From Cenococcum geophilum 1.58 (lineage: Eukaryota > Ascomycota > Dothideomycetes > Gloniales > Gloniaceae): a stretch of DNA of 64,000 nucleotides. The notes under the pieces were generated by a model, which saw only the letters and a program-made list of their open reading frames with translations, searched no databases and had not been told where the DNA came from. Location: positions 746,329 through 810,328 of the forward strand of contig KV748226.1 in assembly GCA_001692895.1 (NCBI GenBank), in the 5' to 3' direction. The position numbers were made by a program, and so were the translations under genes. The first letter of the stretch is position 1; each line of letters starts with the position of its first letter. Shown piece after piece: positions 1-12,100 of the stretch.

Positions 1-1198
1 TAACCCTTAGGGTTATAGAATCAGGTCTTGTTAAATATAACGCCTCTAGTTTGGATAACCTTATAGAGACTTAAAATCTAAATACAATAGATATTAATTA
101 AATTATAACCGACTAAGTGTTTAATTAATGTACGAGGAGCTAGCTTATCTCCCCTTTTAACTCTTTTATCTAGCGTATGGGTCTTATAACCATATGCGTA
201 TATATAGGTAAGAGATAGCGTCTTACTATAGGCGATCTTGTACGGAGTTTTCCACCCTAGTTGCTTATTTAGGGTTTAATTAAGTGCGTAGCTACTAGTA
301 AGGAAGGCTTCTGGTCCTAGAGATGGGGGTAAGAACGCTTTTAGCCGTATAGCCCTTAATTGTTCTATAAGGGTTCGTCTAGATCGTTCAGCTCTACTAT
401 TTTATTCTTTAGTATACGGTGCTTAACATTTAAAGGTAATGCCTTTATCTGCGCACTATATCTATAAGGTATCTTCCATCTATCTAAAAGCTCATTCGTT
501 ATCGCTTTAGAAGAAGATAATATCTTAATAGAATTGTAATTTAATTAATTAATATATCTTACGAATAGTAGGTAGGATAGTAGCTTTATCCTTATTCTTA
601 GATATAAAGATAAAATTAAATTTAGAATACGTGTAATAGAAATGTATAATATATCTATCGCCGTTATAGCCTGGTTCTCTAAGGCTAATAATATTAAATG
701 CGAGCCGTTTAAATGGTTAAGCGGCTAGAAATTCGTATTCTCGTCTTTAAGAGATCTACTACATGTGCTTTGCTAATAAGCAAACGTTATATTTAACTTT
801 AAGTGGTACTCGTTTATTAATTAGCTCTTTAAGCTCTGCGCTATTAACGTGCTTAGGAAGCTGCTTAATAGCGTTAGGTCCTATATAGCCAAGTATTTTA
901 TACCATTTTATAGCTGTGGCTCTAGCTAGTTTACGGGCTATTCTACTTAGTTAATGTCTTTTTATTAAGAAGGTTAATTGAATTATTAAATCTAGGGTAG
1001 GCTATCTATACATTAGTGCCTAGTGGCCCCCTAGTCGTTTTATATAGCAGACTGTTTCTCTAGTAACTAGACAGTATAGTAAATTTCGTCCTAAGTTAAA
1101 ATAAATATCGTTATTAGTAGCTCTTAAGAGTGCTACAATATTTGTAAAAAAAGGTTAGCTTTATTTTTAACTTCCCAGTAGGTGTATTAATAGTAATA

Positions 1199-3252
1199 CA
1201 GTAAAACCCCCTTATAACGATACGACTTATTTAGCCGACCGTATCGTAATACCAAGGGTATTGTTGTATTCAGTATTTATATGTAAAATGCACCCAAAAT
1301 CAAAATTAGGTAATAATATTATATATCTACGCCCATAAAGTCGCAATTGAGCGATCGGCTACACTAAAATATGTCGTAATTAATTGCTATTTAGTGTTCT
1401 GACTTCGTCGATTTTAAAGTCGTCGCTTATACCTCAATAGAGTTGTAATTATGTCTCTATTATAATCTTCTTACTATTCCTTATAAAGATAAAGCTTTTG
1501 CAAGGCCTCAAGCGCCTTATTAAGCTTAATTTAAGGTTACTTAACGACTTCCTTATTTATCTCTGCATCGCAATCGGGCCCTACGTAGAGCTCTGCTATA
1601 TACTTAATAAGATCCTCCGTTAAATCCTCTACTTCCTTACCTAGTAGCTTAATAAAATTCTAAATATTTATTACGGGACGGATTCTTCCTACTGCTTATA
1701 GTTCTTCTACTATCTTCTACAGCTTATTAACAATAGGAGGATCTATATAACCCTAAGGGCGAGGCCGTAGGCCTATACGAGAGCTAAATAATATAGATTT
1801 AATAAAGCAGTTCTTAATTGTCTATAGTGTAACTTCCTACTAAGCTACAATTATCTATTAAATTGCCTATAGGACATGCACACACTTAATTAGATCTTAG
1901 TTTTTAAGTAAATATTCTACTATAAACCGCATCTAATATCTCTAGTAGAAAAGCTTAAAGTTTGCAATTATTCCTTAGTTAAGAGGCTGGTATATAGAGG
2001 TATAATTTAGAGGAAGGAACTCGACGCGCGTATTCTTAAAAGAGCCGTTCTTAAGGATTATTTAAATAGCTGCTTTATAGGCGCTAAAGCCGTTAATTAA
2101 GAGGAGTACCTTCCTACTAAATATCCTTTTATTAAACTAGGTAAGCTAATTAAGTATAATAACCGTTATTATCTAGGCCTTCTTATTATACCTCCAGATA
2201 ATATCCAATAAGGCTATATTAACTTTATTAGCCGCGAAGCAATGTGGCTATAGTACTAAGCCAATTATAAGAAGAGGAAGCTTATTAGAGCCATCTACAT
2301 TTAAGTAATTGCCTAAAAAGATTCGTGCCTTCTGCATCTTTATTTCTAATTAAGCCTTAGTAGCTAATATAGTATCTAGTATAGCCTTCCAAAATAGCCC
2401 TGTCTTATCTATATTGTAGACATCCTTTAATAAATAAGGTATAATAATTGCTTAAAGCTCTATTATGCAATCCTCTGCCCCCTCTATATTAACTAAGGTA
2501 GCCTTACTATACTGCTTTCTTTTATAAATATTATTACGAGATTTAAAGTCTTCCAACCAGCCAATTAACTACTTTAGCTCCGTTGTCTTAGCTAATATAG
2601 GTATCCGTTACCATAACTAAGAGGCAGCGGCATATATAAGCTCGCCAGAAATAGGAATTTAAGAGTTCTATAGGTGTTAGTGCCACTTAAAGAGAGCTTC
2701 CTCTAAAAGAGGCTGTTTAGCGTCCCTCTTACCCTCTCGCCTACCTTACCCGCGTGGCAATTTAGCTATATTAAGGTGCTTAAACTTATCGCTAAGTATT
2801 TCTAATATTAAGGGTTAATTAATTCTATAACGGAAGAAGTTAGTAGCCTATTAAGTAAGCTGGTTTTGTAATAGGTAGAGGTAATTTAGGTAGTAGGCGC
2901 GTATATTTTGGCGTTAAGGTTAGAAAATCCATAACGGCGTTGCCTTTTAGGATTTTAATATCTTGTTATAATAAATAAGGTAGAATTAAGTATAGAGAGT
3001 AAGATCTAAGGGTTATTTTAATAGATTTAAATTGTTATGCGGTGGGTATTAATAGCTAAATATACGGTAAGCAAGCGTTAAATCCAACAAATTAAAATCT
3101 GCTTATACCGATATTGGTGAGATACCTTAACGATATCACCAAAAGCCAGAATATCGTAATATTACACCAAAAAAAAGGGTTGATTAAGGGTGTAGATTAT
3201 AATATAGAAGATATCGTTATATACCCCATATCGTTATAAGGGGGTTTTACTG
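1199..3252 (-). mobile_element. pogo/Fot-like Tc1-mariner DNA transposon with TIRs and TA duplication
   Basis: The element begins CAGTAAAACCCCCTTATAAC at 1199 and ends with its inverted complement at 3252. It is flanked on both sides by TA (1197-1198 and 3253-3254), the usual duplication for this superfamily. Length 2,054 bp fits a full-size pogo-type element. It lies inside the copia-A pol frame and restores that frame when removed. Confidence 0.93.
1560..2990 (-). pseudogene. pogo-type (DDE_1) transposase, RIP-inactivated
   Basis: Minus-strand reading shows an N-terminal CENP-B/Tc5-type helix-turn-helix stretch (LEEALFKWH, then IPISGELIYAAASQLW), followed by the DDE_1 catalytic domain. That domain includes VYNIDKTGLFWKAILDT, which holds the first catalytic Asp. 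The second block reads LLLINGFSAYKAAI, where the family has Asp at the N position: the codon at 2092-2094 is AAC, a G-to-A change in TpG context. The block VEFLPLNYTSIYQPLN follows. More than ten in-frame stops are present. It would have cut and pasted the element at TA sites; it cannot be functional now. Start and end are approximate because the termini are eroded. Confidence 0.85.
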
Positions 3253-4540
3253 TAGTTACTATTCCATATGCTTAAATCTTTTTAAAATTTCCGCTAGCAA
3301 TTAGGTAGTCGTCTTCTGCTACTAGGGATAAGAAGGTAAAGTCTTCCTCATTATTGCAGACGTGTGTATTTATGCTAGGGTTAAGCATCCAGGTGTTCTA
3401 GAGTTTAAATAATATTTAACTAGTACTAAACATGGTAGTATGGCTAGTCGGTGTTATAAAAGGTAGGGTTTTGGAGTTAAAATTAATTGTAGATTCTATA
3501 TTCTTCCTTACTCCCTATTCTTCTTTTATACCTTTTTAGATTTAATTAATGATGCATTTAATCTAAGGTGTAGATAAGATCTTTTTATCTACTTCCTTCT
3601 GGACGTCTAGGTTTGGCTTTTATTCTTAAGGGCGCTTCTACTTAATAATATAATAGTAGTCGCCGAATTAATATACGAGGCCGTATACGCATTCCTTATG
3701 CCATTTTAAATTGGAATTGGAATTAACGTTAGAATTTAAATCTAAATTAGAATTAGAGTTGCCTTATAGGGTTATAAATATAGAGCTATTGGCAGTAGAG
3801 GTAGAGGATGCTTGCTATATATGGTAGTGCTCCTTAAATTCCTTAATAAGATTGATAATAGATAGGGCGTCTTTGTCCTTCCGTTTTTTCCTAATAAGGT
3901 CTACTTTTAGTACTCCTGCGAAACTAGAAGAGATAGGTTTAATTGCTTAAACAAAATTATAGTGTAGCCTAAATCCCTATATATCCGGTAGCTCTAATTA
4001 CTCCGTAGGCTTATAGACGTTCCGCTAGCTGTTTAACCATTTATTAATGCTCTGCTTTTTATTATAGGCTCTTAAAGCCGTATATTAATTAAGGACGTCG
4101 TACTTTCAACCTAAGGAGGTAGGGGTAAGTGCAGTCTTTAATATTAAAGCCGTTTATATACCGTGTTAAGGCCGTTAATAAGTAGAAGGTAGGCTACCGA
4201 TGTTAATCGGACGATATAGTTACTAATATCTCTTATAGCCTGTTTTTGTTTCTAATATACTTAGAAGTCGTCCTTATATTTAGTATAGAGCTAATTATAG
4301 GCAGTGAGCTTAATTTGGTCCAGTTAAGCTATTAATATAGCATTAAGAAGTACGTCCGCTGGTATAGGTTAATGCAGTAGTTCTAGCTTTAGAAGCTTGT
4401 CTTTTTTTTTAGATGGGTCGACATACTGCCATACCTCGTTAGTTTTAGCTGTGTCTTAGATAATAAAGAACTATTAAATCCAATTAAATGGCTAGTTAAG
4501 GATAACGTTAATTTTTAATTCATTAGTAGTCGTTATTTTT

Positions 4541-5020
4541 AGAATTTGTAGGGTCAGGCAGGGTCCAATTAGTGGCTTAACAAAACCCTTATTTTGACGT
4601 TCCAAACTCTTGATTTAATTCGTCCGTTCGTTTATTAGTCGGTTATATAGTCGTCAACTAGGGTTAATTATCCGTTCGTTTAATAGGTAAAGAAGCTTAA
4701 GACACTTGTAAAGGTAATAGAAGTAGTGACTTCTTAAATAAGGTAATAGATTAATTGCTTAGGAGGTAGTGCGATACGGGCTTATAACTGTAAGCTTTGC
4801 AGTGTAGGAGAATTAAGTAAACGATTTAATTCTAAATCTATAGAAATTAGGTAAAATATATACACAAATGTAGAGTCTTAACTGTAGGGTCTATAACTTA
4901 ATCTCTAACTCATTTAAGTTATATATAAGGTATACAAGATATATAAGGATAGTGCTAATAATGTCTTAGAGCCTTCCAGGCTACAGTCTTATATCTCAGC
5001 ACAGTACTAGTAGTCGGTTA
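4541..5020. other. Junction between copia-A and gypsy-1; no gene recognised
   Basis: AT-rich, stop-riddled sequence between the copia-A gag region and the point where the gypsy-1 integrase frame becomes readable (about 5020). It may hold the copia-A 5' LTR or the lost end of gypsy-1, but I saw no direct-repeat partner for either. Confidence 0.4.
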
Positions 5021-5928
5021 CATTTAATATAGATTTTAGCGACATCTTTCTCTAAAATTTCTTCCGTGCATGCTATAAAGTAGCCCTATTTAGTTAACTT
5101 ATCTAATATTATAAGAATTACATTATAATCCTATCCAGTAATAGGGTCTTTTAACTTTAGCAACTTTACAATAAAGTTTTATAATATAACTTTCTATAGT
5201 CTTTCTAGTGTCTTAATAGGCTATAGCTTCTTATACAGCTTATACCTCGTTAGCTTACTTTTCTAGTAATTTAGATACTCCTTTATAACTTTTCTTACTA
5301 AGCCCTAGATTCTATAAATAATATACTCCTCTTAGAGTCTTAATACTAAGCCTATAGCTCTATTATATCCTTATATTATTCCCTTATAAAAATCTTTAAT
5401 AAATTCCTTTACTATTCCCCTTAGGATATATATATTTATTTTCTACTCGTACTAGTCCATTTCTAGGTCCTTAAATTACACCTCTTAAATCCTTCTTATC
5501 TAATTACTTTCCAGTAACTCGTATTCTTAAGTTATTATAATTTTAGAATAATTGTACATAATTAATCTATTACTATCTCTATGTAGTATTACTCCTAATA
5601 GCTTCTTATTATTCTATAATTCAGCTTTTCTACTTAATATATTTACCCTTATATTCTTAGTGCCCTTAATATACTAAATTTCGAAGTGGTATTCCGTAAG
5701 CATTTCTACCTATTTAACTTATCTTTAGTTAAGTTCTTTTATTATTAGGAACCCTATTAGATTTTTATAATCCGTTTTAACTATAAATAGTTTCTTTATA
5801 TCTTATAAAAATACTCTCTATTTTTTAAGTACTGTAACTATACCTAATAACTTCTTATTATAGATGTCGTAGTTTAACTCTAGTGGTATTATCTTTCGAC
5901 TATAATATACTACTAGGTGCTATATATT

Positions 5929-6029
5929 TGTAAGAGTATATATATTAGGTCCCGCCGCGCTTATAACAAGTTCACAAGCACTCTTAGTCTTTTTAGCCGT
6001 ATGGCGACGTGGAGGCGGGCTACGTTATA
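5929..6029 (+). repeat. 5' LTR of the TRIM
   Basis: 101 bp, nearly identical to 6272-6372; most differences are C/T or G/A transitions. Confidence 0.88.
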
Positions 6030-6271
6030 ATTGTGCTTGCGAACTTACTGGGGCTAGGTATTATAGGTTTAATCCCTATTAGTTACTTCGCTCTAGTACA
6101 GTCTAATACATATCCGTATAATAAGGTAGGTTAGCTAAGTTCAATTACTTACGTTACTAGGGACTAACTAATATGGTAATACTCTTGGCGTTTAATCCCT
6201 ATAGCCTAGAATAAGTGCATAGAGGAATCCCTATGAGCGCTCGGGGACGAGCGCGTAGAGGAGAGGGCAAT

Positions 6272-6372
6272 TGTAAGAGTATATATATTAGGTCCCGCCG
6301 CGCTTACAACAAGTTCGCAAGCACTCTTAGTCTTTTTAGCCGTATGGCGACGTGGAGGCGGGCCACGTTATA
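6272..6372 (+). repeat. 3' LTR of the TRIM
   Basis: 101-bp direct repeat of 5929-6029, preceded by a purine tract. Confidence 0.88.
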
Positions 6373-8590
6373 ATATTCTTGTACTTTTATAGTAAATATA
6401 CTCCTAGTATAAAGTCTAATGCATCTATTTCTATAACCGTCTCTAATTCTAATTAGTAGATTTTAAGGACTAGTTTCTAGGCAAATAACTCCTTAAGTTC
6501 TTTAAACAACTTTTTACTTATTTCCCTAAATCTACGGTTCCTCTTTCTTTATAAGCCTAGTAAAGGGTTTAATATTCTTTAACTACTATACTATAAACCT
6601 TCTATAGTAGTTATAAAACCTTAAAAATAACCTTAACTGCGTTACATTCTCTAGTTCTTGCCAATATACTATAGCTTTAATTTTCTTTAAGTCTATACTA
6701 ATATGGCCTAGTTTAATAATAAATCTAATAAAATCGGTCTTCCTTATAAAGGACTTGCGTTTTTTAATTACTACTAGCATCTATTCTTCTTATAATCTCT
6801 TTAAAACCTATTTAATATATTCTTCGTGTTCTTCATATTCTTCCTTAGTTATTAAGTAGATAATAATATTATCGAGATATACTATAACAAACTTATTAAG
6901 GTGTTCTCCTAATATACTATTAATTCGTTTTTAGAATATTACTAATGCGTTTATAAGTCCAAATTATATAACTAATGGTTTATATAGTCCTTTCTTTAAC
7001 CTAAAGGCTGCCTTCTATTTATTGCCTTCCTTAATTTTAATCTAATAGTATACCCATCTTAGATTTATCTTTATAAAGATTTACGTATTACCTATCTAAT
7101 TCTAGATTTTACTAATTAAGGGTAAATAATATCTATCCTTCCTAGTAATGCTATTTAATTATCTATAGTTAATATATAGTCTAAGTTTTCCGTTTTTCTT
7201 TAGTATAAATAATACTAGATATCCTACTAATAACTATAATAGTCTAATATATTCCTTCCGTAGGTTCTCTTAAACAAACTTTTTAAGTACTTTTAACTTT
7301 TTTTTAGTTAGCTTATAAATTAGAAAGAACTTTAGACTTATTTCTAGTTCTATTTCTATCTTATAGTCCTATACTATATATTTTAATAGCTTTTTACTTT
7401 CTAGGCTCCATAGTTTTTTGCTATATTTATAGTATCTCTTTAGTATATATAATAACCCCTTCTTAGTTTCCTTGTATATTGCTCTAACTTAATACTATAC
7501 TATCTTAGTTGCTATACGCCTCTTACATTATTAAGTATCTTTAATATTAACCTAACCTATAACCCAATTAATCTTTAGATTATATTTCTAATACTGCCTT
7601 ATCCTGTCCTAATAGTAGGATATTAAAAAATATTTTAATTTGTCTTCCTTTAATGGTTATCTAAATAGGTCTTATTTTAAGGTTAATAATACCTCCTCTA
7701 TAGGCTATTAGATCTCCTAAAATTGTAACTAATAGATAAGGGTGCTCCTTTTATCTATAAGGTAGTCCTATTCGCTTAACTACTGCTAGTAATATATAGT
7801 TTTTCGTTACTTTACTATCTATTAGTGCTTTAAACTACTAATCTTACTAATTAATTTATAAATTTAGGTGCTGTTTTTAAATTCCTTTAAGGGTCTAAGG
7901 CTTTACTACTAGCTCCCTTTAGTCCCGTAGGCCTCTACTTTTTCTAACTATTAGCTGTTTAATCCTTATATACTTAGCTTATTCTTTAGCTAATACCTAG
8001 TTCGCTCTTTATCTTTAATATACTATAGATATATATTCTCTAGGCATTCCTACTACTATTATCTATTTAAGTATTCTTCCGTAAGGAATCTTTTTAGTTA
8101 AAGTATTAAGTCTCCTAACCCCTAAACTTTTACTAAATACTATCTATATATATACTTAACATTTCTATATTATTGCTTATCTAACGCCTAATATATCCTT
8201 ATAGGGTACTTCTAATTCTTTTCTTTTAGATTGTTATATATATTATCTATATTATCTATATATACAATTTATACCAAGATGCTTTAGGTTAACTCTTAGC
8301 TTATCTTTATCTATAAGTTTAAACCTCTATCTAACTAATCTAAACACTAATTTCTTATTTATAGGTACTATAATTTACCTCTCACTTCTTTAGTTCTCTA
8401 ATCTTTCTTCTAGATTCTATAATGTTATAATTAATACTCTTTTAATATAACTTATACGTTTCTCCGTAATTACTTAGTCTTAAATAACTTTCTTATCTAA
8501 CTATATATAAAAGTCTTCCTACTTATTATTATATCGCTATCTATACTACTTTTAATATAGCTCCATAAGCGTATATAATCTATTTATAAG

Positions 8591-8806
8591 TGTTGGGAAT
8601 AAAGGCAAATAGTCACTATATAAGGCATATTGCCGTCACGTATAGCAAGTTGCCGTTACATACGGCAAGTTGCCATCACGTGCCGCCGCGGCACTAGCGT
8701 AGTAAGGAACCTTAAGTTCCTTACCCCTTTCTTTAAGAAGAGAATAGAACCATCATCATACTATCTACGAACCGTAGCTATATAATATCCCCTTATATAA
8801 CCAACA
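8591..8806 (+). repeat. 5' LTR of copia-1
   Basis: 216 bp, TG...CA ends. It contains several copies of a 20-21-bp unit built on a GGCAA-TTGCC inverted pair, and a perfect GGAACCTTAAGGTTCC-like hairpin near the middle. Confidence 0.92.
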
Positions 8807-9169
8807 CTAATTAGTGGTTAACTTCACTATTATATTATAGAACAGCAAGGTATTCCACCAAGAAGAGACAAGCCACTATACTAGTGCTACTCGTGCTAGA
8901 GGAAGCTATCTTTTAAGGTTAGAACTAGTCCTAAACCTTAAATAGAACTCTTCCACAAATCTAAGGATCTAAAGGCTAGAACTAGTCCTAAGCCTTTTTA
9001 AGATTACAGATTCTTGCGTCCATTACGCAAAATAACATACTTTACAAGTCTTCGCGATTTAAGGCCAGAACTGGTCCTAAGCCCTATAATTGCAAATATA
9101 CGTCATAAACGCGTACCAAACAATAAATATATATTACGAACGCGTACTAAACAATAATCCCTATACTAA

Positions 9170-12100
9170 TAACACTTCCCTCCCTTCAAAAATATAGCTA
9201 CGCCTACTTTAAATAACTAGAAAGACTCCTTACTACTAGGGGTAGCTAAGCACGCAAAACTTATTAATAAAGACTAGGACGAATTCGCCTTTAATATAAT
9301 AACTTATACCATAAAATAAGTCAACGGCTTTCTCCTATACTATATTATATTCTACCAAAATAGATACTACGCCGACTCATAACTATAGGAGTATTTTAGG
9401 AAGGATTTTATAGGATAGACTGCTAATACCTAGGCACTTAGCAACGTTAATATTATTTAGGATTTTTGAAACTTCCTTTATAGAAATAGGGTATATATTA
9501 CTAAGAACGGTAATCCAATTACTAGCAATATTTAGGCCGTTATTACTAGTATAGATAAACTAATATAGACGGAAGCTAAAATTATATATTAACTACGGAA
9601 ACCTAAAAATAACCTATATTCTTTAAAAGGCAACTTTAATTCATATTAAAACCCCTAAAACGCTGACCCCCTACCTAGAGCTACTCCCCTACCTAGAGGT
9701 GCTCTCCCACTTAGAGTTACTCCGCCTCCACCTTCTCTACTCTAGCTAACCGGTAAGCCTCTACTATAAGAAGTTACGAATCTAATAAAGGTATATTTAG
9801 ACGAAGAGAAAAAGTTTAAAGGAGAACTATACAATATACTTGGAGCAAAACTATAGGTCTTCTATAACTATTACAATAAAGTTAGAATTTAACACCACTA
9901 GTACTACCACGCTTTCTCCATCATGTTAAAGGGACGGGCAGTAATATTCTATTACAACTATATTATAGGTAAAAACTATAGCTTTAATATAATGCTTTAG
10001 CTTACTAGAGCCCACTTTAAGACTAATAAGAATTACCAGCTTTATATATCTAAATGGCGGAAGATTATATTCTAAAGAGTTATCACTTCTAACCCAATAA
10101 AGACTCGTTTAAAGTACCTTTAACTACTCTTTAATAAACTCTAGAAAATCTAATATAGCCTTACTAAAACTTACCAAAATAAGAACAGCCTAAGGGACTA
10201 GGTTATCTTAGCATGCCATAGCGTTCCTAAGTATAACTTAGCGCTATATAAACCTGTGGATACGTTTAAAGGAGTATATACTAAGCTACGCTCTGCTATA
10301 GGTACTGTAATGCGAATATAAGAATCTTAACAGTTCTATACCGAAAACCCTACCTAACTAAGTATTCCCGACTAACATAATTATAACTAAACTAATTAAA
10401 TATATGGTGGCCGTAGTAGGGAATATAAAAGAGGGTATAATTAACGTCAACTATAAGGCAACCGTAGAGGTCCCGGTAGAGGTTCATTTTAAAGTAATCG
10501 CTAAAAAAAGTGCTACGTTTATAAGAAGCCAAATTACTAGTTAACTAGACACTTCCTTAATAAGCGAAAAGAGGTATATAATAAGTTCCGTCAGAGTATA
10601 AGAAACGTTAAAAATTATAAGGTTACTACAGCTTACTTTTAAAGCTTCCTAGTTTAATATAAAGGCGTAGAAGACCTTAAGGGTAAGGTTAATAAGACTA
10701 AATAGCTCCTTATAGATATAGAAATTAAGAACTACTTACCTAACCAATACTTTACTAAGTATGGTGAGGTAAATAGCACATAAACTGTCGCTATTCTTAA
10801 TAACTAATCTACGCTCCATTTTATTACAAAGTTAGATATCTTTAATAAGCTAAAGGAGAGCTCCGCGTTTTCCTTTAATAATAGATACTTAGCAAACGTC
10901 TTTTATAGTATTATGCTGGATACTAGAGCCGCAGGAGTATCTATAGCAGGAGAACCTTAAGTTTAAGCCCTTTAGCAGCTTAATAGCTCTGTTTAGATTA
11001 ACTATTTAACGGCAGGCCAACACACGATTTATTTTGGCAAAGGTACTATAATCTCTCTCGGCATAATTAGGGTTTAAACCCCCTTAGGGTACATCACTTT
11101 TTATATTGTTCCCACAAACACCCCGTTTTTATTTTACATTAGAGATATAAATAAACTAGGCGTTAAGCTTAATAACCTTAAGAATATACTTATATAGGGA
11201 GATAATTAGGTGCCTATTATACGTAAGTAGGGTCACCCTTAGCTGCTCCTTTAATAACTAGAAAAGAGTGTTGCTTAAAGCCATTTAACTAAGTAGAGTT
11301 ACGCCAACTACACTATTATTTTAGTCACCTATTAGTTTACTAATTGCTTAGGGTTCTTTAGTAAGTAGGCTATAAAGTTAAGGTTAAGGCAATTAAGCAT
11401 CTTATAAAATACTATTACCACTACTAAATAAACCAAAGGTCCCCTAGCCGATTTAAGTTTACCCTTAAAGATAACTACGACTTCAACTTCTATATTATTG
11501 TTGACGTTATATATCTTAGCGGCAAGCTAGTACTCCAAGTTATTAATTTCTTAACCTCCTTCTAAGCCGCATAATTCTTAAAGGATATATCAGCTAGGAA
11601 CGCATAGGATACCCTTTAGTTATGCTAGATTAATATCTACCTAGGACCCCCTAATTAAATCGTCCATAATATAGGAAAGAACTTCTTATCTATAGAGTTC
11701 CGATAATAAACAAAGGTAATAGTAATTAAGGTTAAGGAAGTCCCTATTAAGGCATATAATAGTATTAGAAAAGTAAAGCGATATTACGCGCCATTACGCC
11801 GCGTATATAAGATTATCTCTTTAGAACTAAAGGACGCTAGCGAAGAACTTACCTTATAAATGGCTGTTAAAGCTATTAATAATTCCGCTAGCCCGGATAG
11901 ACTCGTACCTATATTACTAGTCTTTAGCGCCTACCTATAAATAACTAACGATTCTTTACTATCTCCCTCTATTATATAATAAGCTAAGGCAATTTATAAG
12001 GTAATAAAGAAGGTGTAATGCCTCTATGCTATACACTAGGTTAATAACGCACTAGGAATAAGAAATAGCCTAAACACCTTAACTGCGCTTAATCTGCCAC

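Larger units (their letters stand above)
1..4540 (-). mobile_element. Ty1/copia retrotransposon remnant (copia-A), split by a pogo-like element
   Basis: Reading the minus strand gives a gag-like region (about 4540-3900, with a segment VWQYVDPSKKKDKLLKLE), then a protease/zinc-knuckle to integrase region, and finally the copia integrase tail at 200-1 (HTLDKRVKRGDKLAPRTLI, then VIQTRGVIFNKT). The frame is full of stops where Trp or Gln is expected, which fits RIP. At 1198/3255 the frame (reading AYGIVTI then TINTPTGKLK) is continuous once the inserted pogo element and one TA are removed. The element runs off the left edge inside integrase, so RT, RNase H and the 3' LTR lie outside the window. 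I could not find a 5' LTR near 4540. The family call is firm; the upstream limit is approximate. Confidence 0.8.
5929..6372 (+). mobile_element. TRIM-like miniature LTR retrotransposon
   Basis: Two 101-bp direct repeats (5929-6029 and 6272-6372) both start TGTAAGAGTATATATATTAG and end in CACGTTATA (one copy CTACGTTATA). They flank a 242-bp interior with no coding capacity. A purine-rich tract (AGAGGAGAGGG) sits just before the second repeat, as a polypurine tract should, which gives plus-strand orientation. ATATT is duplicated exactly at 5924-5928 and 6373-6377. The size and plan (very short LTRs, tiny interior, 5-bp duplication) define a TRIM. It is more GC-rich and less mutated than the gypsy pol around it, so it is probably the younger insertion. 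Confidence 0.88.
5021..8590 (-). pseudogene. gypsy-1 pol: reverse transcriptase, RNase H and integrase
   Basis: Minus-strand reading gives the RT core KFVIVYLDNIIIYLITKEEYEEHE; the YLDD box is YLDN here (codon at 6868-6870 is AAT). It is followed by the RT/RNase H linker ENVTQLRLFLRFYNYYRRFIV (6586-6780), then the integrase zinc-finger and core entry (YKLYKKLQPIKTLERLQ and LKDPITGQDYNVILIILDKLTKQ at 5400-5080). Many Trp/Gln-to-stop changes are present. A 444-bp TRIM interrupts it at 5929-6372. Confidence 0.85.

Noticed and set aside
1..16. TAACCCTTAGGGTTA at the left edge looks like a telomere repeat
   Set aside because: It is a single copy and lies in frame in the copia integrase tail (…YNPKG), so it is ordinary retrotransposon coding sequence.
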